In this document: one piece after another, positions 1 through 7,671 of the stretch
How positions within the stretch are numbered: the first letter of the stretch is position 1
How the letters are laid out: each line of letters begins with the position of its first letter
From: Gammaproteobacteria bacterium
GTDB lineage: Bacteria; Pseudomonadota; Gammaproteobacteria; Pseudomonadales; M0112
NCBI GenBank assembly: GCA_006227085.1
Contig: SBFY01000172.1
Coordinates: forward strand, 1 to 17,634
Direction: 5' to 3'
Length of the DNA: 17,634 nucleotides
The notes under the pieces: model-generated
What the model was told of the DNA's origin: nothing
The model's database searches: none
What the model saw: only the letters and a program-made list of their open reading frames with translations
Program-made: the position numbers and the translations under genes

Positions 1-795
1 GAGACGGTTGACAGCATGGCGCGCGAGCTGCGCCTGGAAATGGGGCAGGCCAAACGGGTAGTGGAGTACATGGTGACCCAGGCCGTAACGGACAAAGCCA
101 TTAGCACGCTGGCCGCACGCCTGAAGAAAATTGCTGACGCCGTACGGATAGCAGGGCTGATGGAATCATATGACCTGCTGTGGGAAATGCTGCAGACCCT
201 GAAACGCTGGCATGACCGGCAGGAACAGCCGGGGCGGCAGCAGGTCTTGTCGATGGCAGATACCTTGCTGTTTATTGAAAGCCGTTTCTCTGAAATCGAT
301 GGCATTGGCGATTGGCAAGAAGCTCCCGAGCAAAGCGAACAATTGTTCATGGTTTCGCGGCGCCAACTGCTGGATGCCCAATCCATCGTGGTCAAGGAAT
401 CATTGTCGAATTTAAAGCACATCAAGACCGTGATCGGGGTCTATATCGAAAATGCTTTCGATGAGGCCCGGCTGGAAAACCTCAACCTGTTTACCTACCA
501 GGTATGGGGTGGGTTAGTGATGCTGGATCTGGCCCGGCCGGCCGCCATCATGAACGCAGCCGATCATTTTGTGCGCCAGTTGATTGCCGAAAAGGTGGCT
601 GCCAGTGATTTGCCGCGTATGATGGAGGCACTGGCCGACGTCCTGGTGACCCTGGAACATTACCTGGAAGAATACGAAATCAGCCGCAAGGCTGATGAAA
701 GCTTGTTACTGATTGCCGAGAAAAGCCTTGAAACACTCGGGTATACGGGTGTTTCTTCTGTGTTGTCGCATGATTCCCTCAAGGAGATCACTTAA
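1..795 (+). CDS. FimL/ChpA N-terminal-like scaffold protein, 3' part (5' end outside window)
   Basis: The reading frame is open from the first base, five codons before the first ATG at 16, so the gene very likely begins upstream of the window and only its C-terminal ~264 residues are seen. The protein is alpha-helical and soluble, with no signal peptide or membrane segment. Counting from the ATG at 16, two related helical segments are visible, about residues 4-96 and 126-220. Each has a charged helix, then a hydrophobic 'L..V.G.L.M/A.L' type helix, then a helix ending in an aromatic/acidic stretch (ESRFSEID and EHYLEEYE). This layout resembles the Hpt-like repeats at the N-terminus of the type IV pilus chemosensory kinase ChpA/PilL and of its partner FimL, which act in twitching motility and cAMP control. 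No kinase, Hpt active-site histidine context or receiver domain follows before the stop, so FimL-like is favoured over ChpA. The stop at 793-795 overlaps the next start by one base. The family assignment rests on remembered similarity and is moderate; the reading frame is secure. Confidence 0.6.
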   Translation, partial: ETVDSMARELRLEMGQAKRVVEYMVTQAVTDKAISTLAARLKKIADAVRIAGLMESYDLLWEMLQTLKRWHDRQEQPGRQQVLSMADTLLFIESRFSEIDGIGDWQEAPEQSEQLFMVSRRQLLDAQSIVVKESLSNLKHIKTVIGVYIENAFDEARLENLNLFTYQVWGGLVMLDLARPAAIMNAADHFVRQLIAEKVAASDLPRMMEALADVLVTLEHYLEEYEISRKADESLLLIAEKSLETLGYTGVSSVLSHDSLKEIT

Positions 796-1451
796 TGGAT
801 TACTCATCATTTGTTGGCACATTGGGCATCGTGATTGCCCTGTCCTGGTTGCTGGCCATGTGGCTGGGATGGCGCTGGACATGGTTCCTGGGCTGGCTGA
901 AGGGAAGTGTCATCATGGGGCTGGTCTTCACGGGTGTGCTGCTGGGCAGCATTGCCCTCGACTTGCAGCATTGGCAGAAAGCGATGGATGGCGAAGCCAT
1001 TGCCCACGTCAGCGTCGATCGCAGCAGTGGGCCGACCCCGGTCATCACCATCAAGAGCCGTGGCACACAGGATCACGAACTGAACATCAATGGCGACTTC
1101 CTTGACCTCGAGCTGCAGACACTGCAATGGCAGGGCGTGTTTTCAAGCGCAGGGCTTTCCTACCGTGTGGCAATCGCCCACAGTCATTTTGATGCAATCG
1201 AAAACAACCTGAACTGGTCGGATGCCGGCCGCAGTCACAACTTGCCATACCCGACCAGTGGTGTGGATCTCTGGAAGGCTTTCCATGGCACCGCCTGCGG
1301 TCGCTATATGAGCGGCTTGGTCAAGGCAGGCAAATTACGGGTCAACTACATACCGCTGGAAGACGGTGCGTTGTTCGCGGTGGTTTTCCGTGGTGGCAAA
1401 CTGGTGCTGGAACCCCAAAACCAGGCTGCTGTGGATAGCGGCAGCCTGTAA
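795..1451 (+). CDS. Two-helix inner-membrane protein of unknown function
   Basis: A 218-residue protein. The start is well supported: AAGGAG at 781-786 lies eight bases before the ATG at 795, which shares its A with the stop of the upstream gene. Two hydrophobic helices occupy about residues 6-26 and 35-57, separated by a short Trp/Arg-rich loop. The remaining ~160 residues form a soluble domain, probably periplasmic or membrane-apposed, with motifs such as LQTLQWQGV, SGVDLWKAFHG and a C-terminal VVFRGGKLVLEP. I recall small proteins of this layout near sohB in Pseudomonas being annotated 'cation/multidrug efflux pump', but nothing here resembles a transporter: there are too few helices and no RND, MFS or SMR signature. 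The position between a FimL-like gene and sohB suggests an envelope role, which is inference from context only. Confidence 0.75.
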   Translation: MDYSSFVGTLGIVIALSWLLAMWLGWRWTWFLGWLKGSVIMGLVFTGVLLGSIALDLQHWQKAMDGEAIAHVSVDRSSGPTPVITIKSRGTQDHELNINGDFLDLELQTLQWQGVFSSAGLSYRVAIAHSHFDAIENNLNWSDAGRSHNLPYPTSGVDLWKAFHGTACGRYMSGLVKAGKLRVNYIPLEDGALFAVVFRGGKLVLEPQNQAAVDSGSL

Positions 1452-1483
1452 CCTTGCCAGCAAGCCTGGCCCATCGCTTACAA

Positions 1484-1488
1484 AGGAG
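1484..1488 (+). promoter_or_regulatory. Ribosome binding site fixing the sohB start
   Basis: AGGAG at 1484-1488, inside a longer CAAAGGAG, lies five bases before the ATG at 1494. A GTG at 1488 is in the same frame but overlaps the last base of this site, so it cannot use it. The site therefore selects the ATG and gives a protein starting MAAFVAEYG. Confidence 0.75.
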
Positions 1489-1493
1489 TGCAT

Positions 1494-2543
1494 ATGGCGG
1501 CGTTTGTGGCCGAGTACGGCCTGTTTCTTTTGAAGGCGCTTACCATCCTGATCGTGCTGCTCGTCGGATTCCTGGGGATCCTGGCCATTGCCAGTCGTGG
1601 CAGGCAGGCGCATGCTGGCCCCAGCGAACTGGGCTATATCGAAATCACTGACCTCAGTGCACTGCATCACGAGCGTGAACACGCCGTCCGCGAGTTACTG
1701 GAGCCTCCAAAGCAATTCAAGCATTGGGCCAAACAGCAGGAAAAGGCCCGTAAATCACGCGAGAAAGAGTTCGCAAAGCACCCGCAAAAAGTTATTTATG
1801 TTATTGATTTTAATGGTGATATCCAAGCCAGTGGTGTACGTTCACTGCGCGAGGAAATATCAGCCATCCTGGCGGTAGCCAATCCTACGGATGAGATACT
1901 GGTACGACTGGAAAGCACGGGTGGCGTGGTGCACGGATATGGATTGGCGGCCTCGCAATTGCAGCGTATCCGCGACCGGGGTATCCCGCTGACCATCGCC
2001 ATCGACAAGGTCGCCGCCAGCGGTGGCTACATGATGGCCTGCATGGGCACACAGGTCCTGTCCGCGCCATTTGCCATCATTGGCTCCATTGGTGTGATCG
2101 GCCAGGTCCCGAACATCAATAAACTGCTGAAAAAGCACGATGTGGATATCGAAATGCACACAGCGGGTGCCTACAAGCGGACGCTCACGGTACTGGGTGA
2201 AAACACCGAGGAAGCCCGCAAGAAGTTCATTGAGGACCTGGACCAGACCCACCAGTTGTTCAAGCAGCTGGTCGGCCGGATGCGACCGGATGTGGATATC
2301 GACAAGGTATCGACTGGCGAGATCTGGTTTGGGCAGGAAGCCATCGCGCTCAAGTTGGTCGACACGGTCATGACCAGTGATGAGTACCTGCAATCCCGTG
2401 TCAGCGAAGCCAGGCTGGTCCGTGTGGCCCACAAGTTCCGCAAGAACCTGGCACAGAAGGCGGGCTTTGGTCTGGAAAATGCCCTGGATCGTACTGTGAT
2501 GCGTTGGTTGGGGCGCTTCCAACACGGGCGTTTTTTGCCTTGA
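1494..2543 (+). CDS. sohB: SohB, inner-membrane S49 family serine peptidase
   Basis: From the ATG at 1494 the protein has 349 residues, the length I recall for E. coli SohB. A single N-terminal membrane helix (about residues 9-34) anchors it in the inner membrane. A charged stretch (about 50-97) precedes the S49 peptidase domain. The Ser/Lys dyad can be placed: the nucleophile is Ser176 in VAASGGYM, in the typical S49 'ASGGY' context, and the general base is Lys228 in GAYKRTL. The 52-residue spacing is that of bacterial SppA. The glycine-rich stretches RLESTGGVVHG and GSIGVIG are also typical. S49 enzymes such as SppA degrade cleaved signal peptides in the membrane; SohB was identified as a multicopy suppressor of an htrA (degP) mutant, which points to envelope protein quality control. 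The gene sits 42 bases after the membrane-protein gene and is probably co-transcribed with it. No clear terminator follows. Identification is firm; the substrates are unknown. Confidence 0.93.
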   Translation: MAAFVAEYGLFLLKALTILIVLLVGFLGILAIASRGRQAHAGPSELGYIEITDLSALHHEREHAVRELLEPPKQFKHWAKQQEKARKSREKEFAKHPQKVIYVIDFNGDIQASGVRSLREEISAILAVANPTDEILVRLESTGGVVHGYGLAASQLQRIRDRGIPLTIAIDKVAASGGYMMACMGTQVLSAPFAIIGSIGVIGQVPNINKLLKKHDVDIEMHTAGAYKRTLTVLGENTEEARKKFIEDLDQTHQLFKQLVGRMRPDVDIDKVSTGEIWFGQEAIALKLVDTVMTSDEYLQSRVSEARLVRVAHKFRKNLAQKAGFGLENALDRTVMRWLGRFQHGRFLP

Positions 2544-2573
2544 AACCGATTCACCGCCAAGCCCATATGTTCG

Positions 2574-2589
2574 CATAATGTATATTATG
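2574..2589. repeat. Short AT-rich inverted repeat upstream of the radical SAM gene
   Basis: CATAAT at 2574-2579 and ATTATG at 2584-2589 form a perfect 6-base inverted repeat around a 4-base spacer (GTAT). It lies 101 bases before the radical SAM start in the 146-base gap after sohB. The symmetry would suit a dimeric regulator, and the AT-richness would suit a promoter region, but I could not match a convincing -35/-10 pair here. A further inverted pair, TGGGGA at 2622-2627 and TCCCCA at 2653-2658, could form a hairpin in the leader. No small ORF or riboswitch fold is recognised in this gap. Confidence 0.3.
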
Positions 2590-2689
2590 TTAAATACAGG
2601 ATATCGCTAACAGTGCTACATTGGGGATGTGTGTATTGGAATTGCTCCCCTGTCCCCAGGCACGCCAAATGCAAAAATCGTGATCAAAG

Positions 2690-4210
2690 ATGGCCAGAAT
2701 AGCCTTTATCAAACTTTTTACTGGACTGAACCTGGCATCTGCCCAGTTATCTGGTGAGCTCAAGCGGGCTGGACATGCTTCTTGCATCATCCATTTCAAG
2801 GAGCACCAGCTCGTGGATGTCCGTGAAATGCACGATGGCTGGGATTGGACCGAATGCTCCGGATACGTTGTGGCTGCCGGCGGTATTCGCAAGAACCTCA
2901 ATTGTTACCGGCCTTTCCAGGAAACAGAATTCCTGTCCCTCATTAGTGCGCTACAGGAATTCCGTGCCGATGCCATTGCCATTAGTGTGGTATCAGGCAA
3001 CATACGGGAGGCTACCCTCATTACACGGCGCATCAAGGAGGCCATGCCGCTTCCCGTGATCTGGGGAGGCCACGGCCCCACCCTGGAGCCCGATCGATGC
3101 ATCAAGGAAGCAGACCTGATTTGTATTCACGAAGGTGAACAGGTAATCGTCGATGTGGCCGAGCGGATTGATTCCAAAAGCGATTTTGACGGTATTCCGG
3201 GAACATGGGTTCGTAATACAGACAACACTATACGGCAATACCCACCCAGGCCATTACTCAAGCTGGATGATATTGCTTTCCCAAACTGGTCGCCAGAAGA
3301 CAACCTGTTTATCAATGGTGACTCTGTTATTCGCAATTATTATCCAACCAACCTTGAGCAAAACTACATTATCACGACACAACGTGGTTGCCCTTTCTCA
3401 TGTTCCTTCTGCATTGAAAGCAGGTATCAGGAAGATTTCGGGAAGAAAGGATCGCTGCGGCGCAGATCTCCTCAACTCGTCATTGATGAGTTGTTATGGG
3501 CGAAAGACAACCTGCCCATCAAGCGAGTGCTGTTTTACGACGATGTGTTTACTGTCAATCCGCGATGGCTGAAGGAGTTTCTCCCCCTGTATAAAGAGCA
3601 GGTCGGTTTGCCTTTTTGGTGTTACACCTACCCGACCACACACAATCCGGAGATGTTGTCATGGCTTAAAGATGCCGGATGCGACGCAATAACCATGGGG
3701 ATCCAATCTGGCAGCCCAAGGATTCTCAAGGAATACTTCAATCGCCCCACTTTGACGGATCGCATGATTACCGCCGGCCAGGAAATCGTCGACAGTGGCA
3801 TATACGGCGAATTTGATCTTATTTTCCGCCATCCCTTCGAAACCGAAGAAGACCTGAAAGAGACTTTTGATTTCCTGTGCAAGTTCCCGCAAAAAATGAA
3901 AGCGATATGGTTTGCTGAGATGACTTACTTTCCTAATCACTTCTTCACGAACGAAGCAACCCAGAAAGCTCGTGAGAATATCCTGGCATTTGGCGAACCG
4001 TATCAGGTATCTGAGACCTTGTATGCCTATTACTATCGACTCTTCCGCCTCACACGAATGAAATTTCCTAAAGCGCGCATCATGTCACTGGCAAATGATC
4101 CCCGTTTCCGCGAAAACCCCGAGCTGCTGGATGAGCACATGAAATACCCCGAAGATAAATTGGCAGAAGCCATTGAGCGCAAGAAAAACAACCCAAGCAT
4201 GACTTACTAA
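2690..4210 (+). CDS. Radical SAM protein with cobalamin-binding-like N-terminal domain, role unknown
   Basis: A 506-residue protein. An in-frame stop at 2681-2683 limits the start to the ATG at 2690 or later, and the ribosome binding site is poor. The cluster motif is plain: Cys234, Cys238 and Cys241 in RGCPFSCSFC give the CxxxCxxC that binds the [4Fe-4S] cluster and S-adenosylmethionine. The preceding ~190 residues look like the Rossmann-type B12-binding domain of class B radical SAM enzymes, with an AQLSGELKRAGH helix, a DAIAISVVSGN strand, WGGHGPT at 125-131 and an EGEQ turn. I do not see the DxHxxG base-off motif, so cobalamin binding is uncertain. The barrel continues with FYDDVFTVNP, DAITMGIQSGS and FETEEDL, all usual radical SAM features. 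The last ~120 residues are rich in aromatic and charged residues and are not recognised. Known enzymes of this class methylate or rearrange unactivated carbons, but the substrate cannot be read from sequence. The gene is AT-richer (about 38-45% G+C in sampled lines) than sohB upstream and most of prc downstream. prc follows after 8 bases, so the two are likely co-transcribed. Confidence 0.88.
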   Translation: MARIAFIKLFTGLNLASAQLSGELKRAGHASCIIHFKEHQLVDVREMHDGWDWTECSGYVVAAGGIRKNLNCYRPFQETEFLSLISALQEFRADAIAISVVSGNIREATLITRRIKEAMPLPVIWGGHGPTLEPDRCIKEADLICIHEGEQVIVDVAERIDSKSDFDGIPGTWVRNTDNTIRQYPPRPLLKLDDIAFPNWSPEDNLFINGDSVIRNYYPTNLEQNYIITTQRGCPFSCSFCIESRYQEDFGKKGSLRRRSPQLVIDELLWAKDNLPIKRVLFYDDVFTVNPRWLKEFLPLYKEQVGLPFWCYTYPTTHNPEMLSWLKDAGCDAITMGIQSGSPRILKEYFNRPTLTDRMITAGQEIVDSGIYGEFDLIFRHPFETEEDLKETFDFLCKFPQKMKAIWFAEMTYFPNHFFTNEATQKARENILAFGEPYQVSETLYAYYYRLFRLTRMKFPKARIMSLANDPRFRENPELLDEHMKYPEDKLAEAIERKKNNPSMTY

Positions 4211-4218
4211 AAATACGC

Positions 4219-6411
4219 ATGCATCATTCATTCAATATCCTGGTTTTTTTCCTCGCGTTCAGCCAAACGATTTTGGCTGAGAACTCTATTGATTTTGATG
4301 CAAGCGATGGGAATACCCTAAAGAACACTGTTTACCGACTAAAAGAAAGTCATTACAAGAAGATTTACCTGAATGATAAATTTTCATCAGAACTGCTTGA
4401 TGCCCTGATCGAGCGCCTGGATCCTTCCAGGCAATATTTCCTGCAATCCGATATCCAGCATTTTGAACGCTACCGGCACCAGCTCGACGACTTTTCGGTC
4501 TCGGGGGACCTGTCCGCCGCCGCCGACATCCTCGGACGCTACCAGGAACGCGTCACCAGCCGCCTGGAGCAGGAAATCCAGCAGCTACCAGCTTCACTGG
4601 CGGCATTGGATTTCACCCTGGATGAGCGCTATCAGAGCAAGGGTCCGGAAACGTGGCCTGCCTCCACTGGGGAACAAGACGAGTTATGGCGCAAGCACAT
4701 CAAGGCGATGGCGCTGGACCTGAAGATCGCCGGCAAGGACATGGCCGCCATCGAGGACATCCTGGGCAAGCGCTTGCGTAACCAGCTATCGCGCCTGAAC
4801 CGGATCAATGCCGACGATTATTTCGATATCTACATCAATGCCCTGACCGACCAATTCGATCCCCACACCGCCTACCTGTCCCCTTCCCGCTCTGAACAAT
4901 TCAATATTTCAATGAGCCTGTCGCTGGAAGGGATCGGCGCCACGCTGCAGTTGAGCAATGAATACACGCGCGTGGTGAGTCTGGTGCCCGGTGGACCAGC
5001 CGACAGGCAGGGCGAGTTACAACCGGCTGATCGCATTGTGGGTGTCGGCCAAGGTAACGAGGACATCGTCGACGTGATCGGTTGGCGACTGGACGATGTG
5101 GTTGCATTGATCCGGGGCCCCAAGGGTTCTACCGTGCAACTGCAGGTCATTCCAGCCAATGCTTCATCCGACACCGAACGCAAAACCATCCGCATTATCC
5201 GTGACAAGGTGAAACTGGAAGACCAGGCTGCCAGTGGGCATCTGATTGATCTCGAACATAACAGCAAGAACACCAAGCTGGGCGTAATCAAATTGCCCGC
5301 GTTCTATGCTGACTATGAAGGGCGTAACCGCGGTGATGCCAATTACCGCAGCACAACACGTGATGTGAAACAGCTCATCACCGCACTGGAGCAAGATGGC
5401 GCTGAAGGCCTGATTATCGACCTTCGAAATAATGGCGGCGGCGACCTGCATGAAGTTATCGACCTCACCGGTTTATTCATTGATAGCGGACCCGTGGTGC
5501 AGATCCGTAACAGTGATGAATATGTGCTGCGTGAAGGCAAGTCATCCCTGTTCCGGAAAAATGATTTTGTCTACAAAGGGCCAGTGGTCGTACTGGTCAA
5601 TCGACTGAGCGCTTCAGCCAGTGAGATCTTTGCTGGCGCATTGCAGGACTACGGGCGTGCCGTCATTGTGGGAAGCCGTACTTTCGGCAAGGGCACTGTG
5701 CAGACATTGACCAGCCTGGGCGATGGCCAGCTCAAGTTCACCGTTTCCAAGTTCTATCGCATATCCGGTGGCAGTACGCAGCACAGGGGTGTCGAACCCG
5801 ATATCACCCTGCCCTCCATGTACGACGAAAGCGAGGTCGGGGAAAGCAGCTACGACACTGCACTGCCATGGGACAGCATCCACGGGGTGCGTCATATGGT
5901 CTACTTCCCGATCAATCAAATACTGCCTGCACTCGAAAAGCGTCACACGGCACGCACAGCCAACGATCCTGACTTCAATTTTGTAAAGGAAAGTGCCCGC
6001 CTGATCGCGGAAGCCAACCGGGATGTCATCGAGTTACAGATCGACAAACGCAAGGCGCAACTGGACAAGTGGCGCACAGCCACCCTGGCCCTGGAGAATA
6101 CCCGTCGCAAGGCCAAGGGGTTGCCCGAATACCAACCGGAAGTCTTTGAAACGATCAGCGAGGATGAGCCGCCACCACCTGAGCCTCGCCAGACTGAAGC
6201 ACAGAAATCGGCTGCGTTGTATTCCGATATGTACTTGATTGAAAGCGGCCGGGTACTGGTGGATTTCATGGAAGCCCTGCAAGCGCAAGGCTTTTATCAG
6301 GAAGGCTCGCGCAGTGTGACCCACTCTTCCGCCACTGTCGGGTGGATGCCCAGGGTGGCATCCAGCGCTGATTTGGTTGCCCCGCAGGCCATCGCCATCG
6401 CAACACCCTGA
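4219..6411 (+). CDS. prc: Prc/Tsp, periplasmic tail-specific C-terminal processing protease
   Basis: A 730-residue S41A peptidase. An N-terminal signal peptide (residues 1-20, ending TILA before ENS) sends it to the periplasm. Next come an N-terminal helical domain with LDPSRQYFLQSDI, a PDZ domain at about 235-315 (EGIGATLQL, VPGGPADRQGEL) that binds substrate C-termini, and the protease core. The Ser/Lys dyad is Ser466 in LSASASEIFAG and Lys491 in RTFGKGTVQT, 25 residues apart as in E. coli Prc. A charged C-terminal domain follows (about 600-690). Prc trims penicillin-binding protein 3 in E. coli and degrades proteins with nonpolar C-termini or ssrA tags. Two features are odd. The first ~75 codons are AT-rich (about 39% G+C over 4201-4440) and then composition jumps to about 61% (4441-4620). 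The last 38 residues are encoded across the end of gor on the other strand, so the C-terminus appears extended beyond the usual family end. The ribosome binding site is weak, and translation may depend on the upstream gene 8 bases away. Confidence 0.94.
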   Translation: MHHSFNILVFFLAFSQTILAENSIDFDASDGNTLKNTVYRLKESHYKKIYLNDKFSSELLDALIERLDPSRQYFLQSDIQHFERYRHQLDDFSVSGDLSAAADILGRYQERVTSRLEQEIQQLPASLAALDFTLDERYQSKGPETWPASTGEQDELWRKHIKAMALDLKIAGKDMAAIEDILGKRLRNQLSRLNRINADDYFDIYINALTDQFDPHTAYLSPSRSEQFNISMSLSLEGIGATLQLSNEYTRVVSLVPGGPADRQGELQPADRIVGVGQGNEDIVDVIGWRLDDVVALIRGPKGSTVQLQVIPANASSDTERKTIRIIRDKVKLEDQAASGHLIDLEHNSKNTKLGVIKLPAFYADYEGRNRGDANYRSTTRDVKQLITALEQDGAEGLIIDLRNNGGGDLHEVIDLTGLFIDSGPVVQIRNSDEYVLREGKSSLFRKNDFVYKGPVVVLVNRLSASASEIFAGALQDYGRAVIVGSRTFGKGTVQTLTSLGDGQLKFTVSKFYRISGGSTQHRGVEPDITLPSMYDESEVGESSYDTALPWDSIHGVRHMVYFPINQILPALEKRHTARTANDPDFNFVKESARLIAEANRDVIELQIDKRKAQLDKWRTATLALENTRRKAKGLPEYQPEVFETISEDEPPPPEPRQTEAQKSAALYSDMYLIESGRVLVDFMEALQAQGFYQEGSRSVTHSSATVGWMPRVASSADLVAPQAIAIATP

Positions 6412-7643
6412 ATCACTTCAGCAGCACCTTCGCCAATCATGTGCGCTCCCAGCAAGCGATCCGTGCGCGCATCCACCAGTAACTTGATGAACACCTTGTC
6501 CGGGAAATCCCCGAGACTGTGATCCATCGGTTCAAAACGGCTACGGAATACGAGAACCTCCGTGTGCTGTTCCCGCGCAGCTTCCTCGGATAAACCGACC
6601 GAGGCATAACAAGGATGCGAAAATACCGCATTCGGAATCAAGTCCAATGGCAGTGGCTTGCGACCATCATTAAACCATTGGTCAATCAGGTTCATCCCTT
6701 CCCTCAAGGCAACCGGTGTGAGCTGTGCACCCCCGGTCACATCACCCAGTGCATAGATACTGGGCACTGATGTCTGTGATGCCTGGTTCACGACAATATT
6801 GCCGTGCGCATCCAGCGTGATGCCCAGCTTGTCCAGACCCAGTGAATGCGTGTTGGCGATGCGCCCGATAGCACAAAACACGATATCGGCTGCTATCGTT
6901 TCGCCGTCACCAAGCGTCACCTGATAACCGTTGGCCAGCTGGCTGACCGAGGCAATCGTTGCCTCCATGCACATACGGATGCCTTGTTGCTTGAGGCTGT
7001 CATGCAGGTGTTGTGCAGATTCCTGATCAAAACGGTTCAGGACATGTGGGCCACGATGCACGATCGTGACGTCTGACCCCAATCCATTGAGGATGCTGGC
7101 AAATTCGGTAGCGATGTAACCGCCTCCCCACACCACGACACGCTTGGGCAGTGATGGCAATTCAAACAGGACATCCGAGATGGCGAGGTGCTCCTTGCCG
7201 GGAATATCCGGCAGCCACGCACTCGAGCCTGTGGCAATGAGGATGCGATCAGCTGACAGGATTGTTTCGCCCACCCCGACAGAATGGGCAGACTCAAGCG
7301 ATGCATGACCCTCAAACCAGTGCACACCACTGTTATCGAGTAACCGGCGGTAAATGGCCTGCAAGCGCGCAATTTCCTCATCACGGTTGCGCTTCAAGGT
7401 AGCCCAGTCCAGTGACGGCGACTGCGCCCAAGACCACCCAAATCCCTTGGAGAGTTCAAACAGGTGGGGGAAACCTGCGGCGTAGCTCATCAGTTTTTTC
7501 GGCACACAGCCCACATTCACACAGGTGCCACCGGCAAAGCGTTCTTCGGCAATGGCGACACGCCAACCCTTGGCCGCAGCCTGGCGCGCTGTGCGGACGC
7601 CGCCCGAACCCGCACCGATCACAATCAGGTCATATTGCTGCAT
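6297..7643 (-). CDS. gor: Glutathione reductase (NADPH)
   Basis: A 448-residue pyridine nucleotide-disulfide oxidoreductase; E. coli Gor has 450. It reduces glutathione disulfide to GSH with NADPH in the cytoplasm, through FAD and an active-site disulfide. The FAD-binding GAGSGG is at residues 10-15 and the redox cysteines are Cys41 and Cys46 in GGTCVNVGCVPKK. A second dinucleotide fold (GGGYIATEFASIL) is followed by HRGPHVLNRFD, whose arginines suit NADPH. The second FAD motif is YALGDVTG. The C-terminal HPTVAEEW places the catalytic His434 and Glu439, as in glutathione reductases and unlike lipoamide dehydrogenase. An AGGAGG at 7649-7654 lies just before the start. The gene is last of the - strand array, 28 bases after cysG, and its 3' end overlaps prc by 115 bases. 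The family split (Gor versus trypanothione or mercuric reductase) is decided by the CVNVGC motif and overall fit. Confidence 0.93.
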   Translation of the reverse strand: MQQYDLIVIGAGSGGVRTARQAAAKGWRVAIAEERFAGGTCVNVGCVPKKLMSYAAGFPHLFELSKGFGWSWAQSPSLDWATLKRNRDEEIARLQAIYRRLLDNSGVHWFEGHASLESAHSVGVGETILSADRILIATGSSAWLPDIPGKEHLAISDVLFELPSLPKRVVVWGGGYIATEFASILNGLGSDVTIVHRGPHVLNRFDQESAQHLHDSLKQQGIRMCMEATIASVSQLANGYQVTLGDGETIAADIVFCAIGRIANTHSLGLDKLGITLDAHGNIVVNQASQTSVPSIYALGDVTGGAQLTPVALREGMNLIDQWFNDGRKPLPLDLIPNAVFSHPCYASVGLSEEAAREQHTEVLVFRSRFEPMDHSLGDFPDKVFIKLLVDARTDRLLGAHMIGEGAAEVIQGVAMAMACGATKSALDATLGIHPTVAEEWVTLREPS

Positions 7644-7671
7644 GGCAACCTCCTGCCTGCTGGCACACCCA

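Noticed and set aside
1488..1493. GTG at 1488 as the sohB start
   Set aside because: It overlaps the ribosome binding site itself. The ATG at 1494 has correct spacing and gives the expected 349 residues and N-terminus.
2527..2539. GGC-GTTTTTT-GCC at the end of sohB as a terminator
   Set aside because: The stem is only three base pairs, lies inside the coding region and has no U-tract after it.
1860..2576. Long open frame on the - strand opposite sohB (238 codons)
   Set aside because: It is a shadow of sohB codon bias. Its translation has no recognisable motif, and sohB is fully supported by its catalytic residues.
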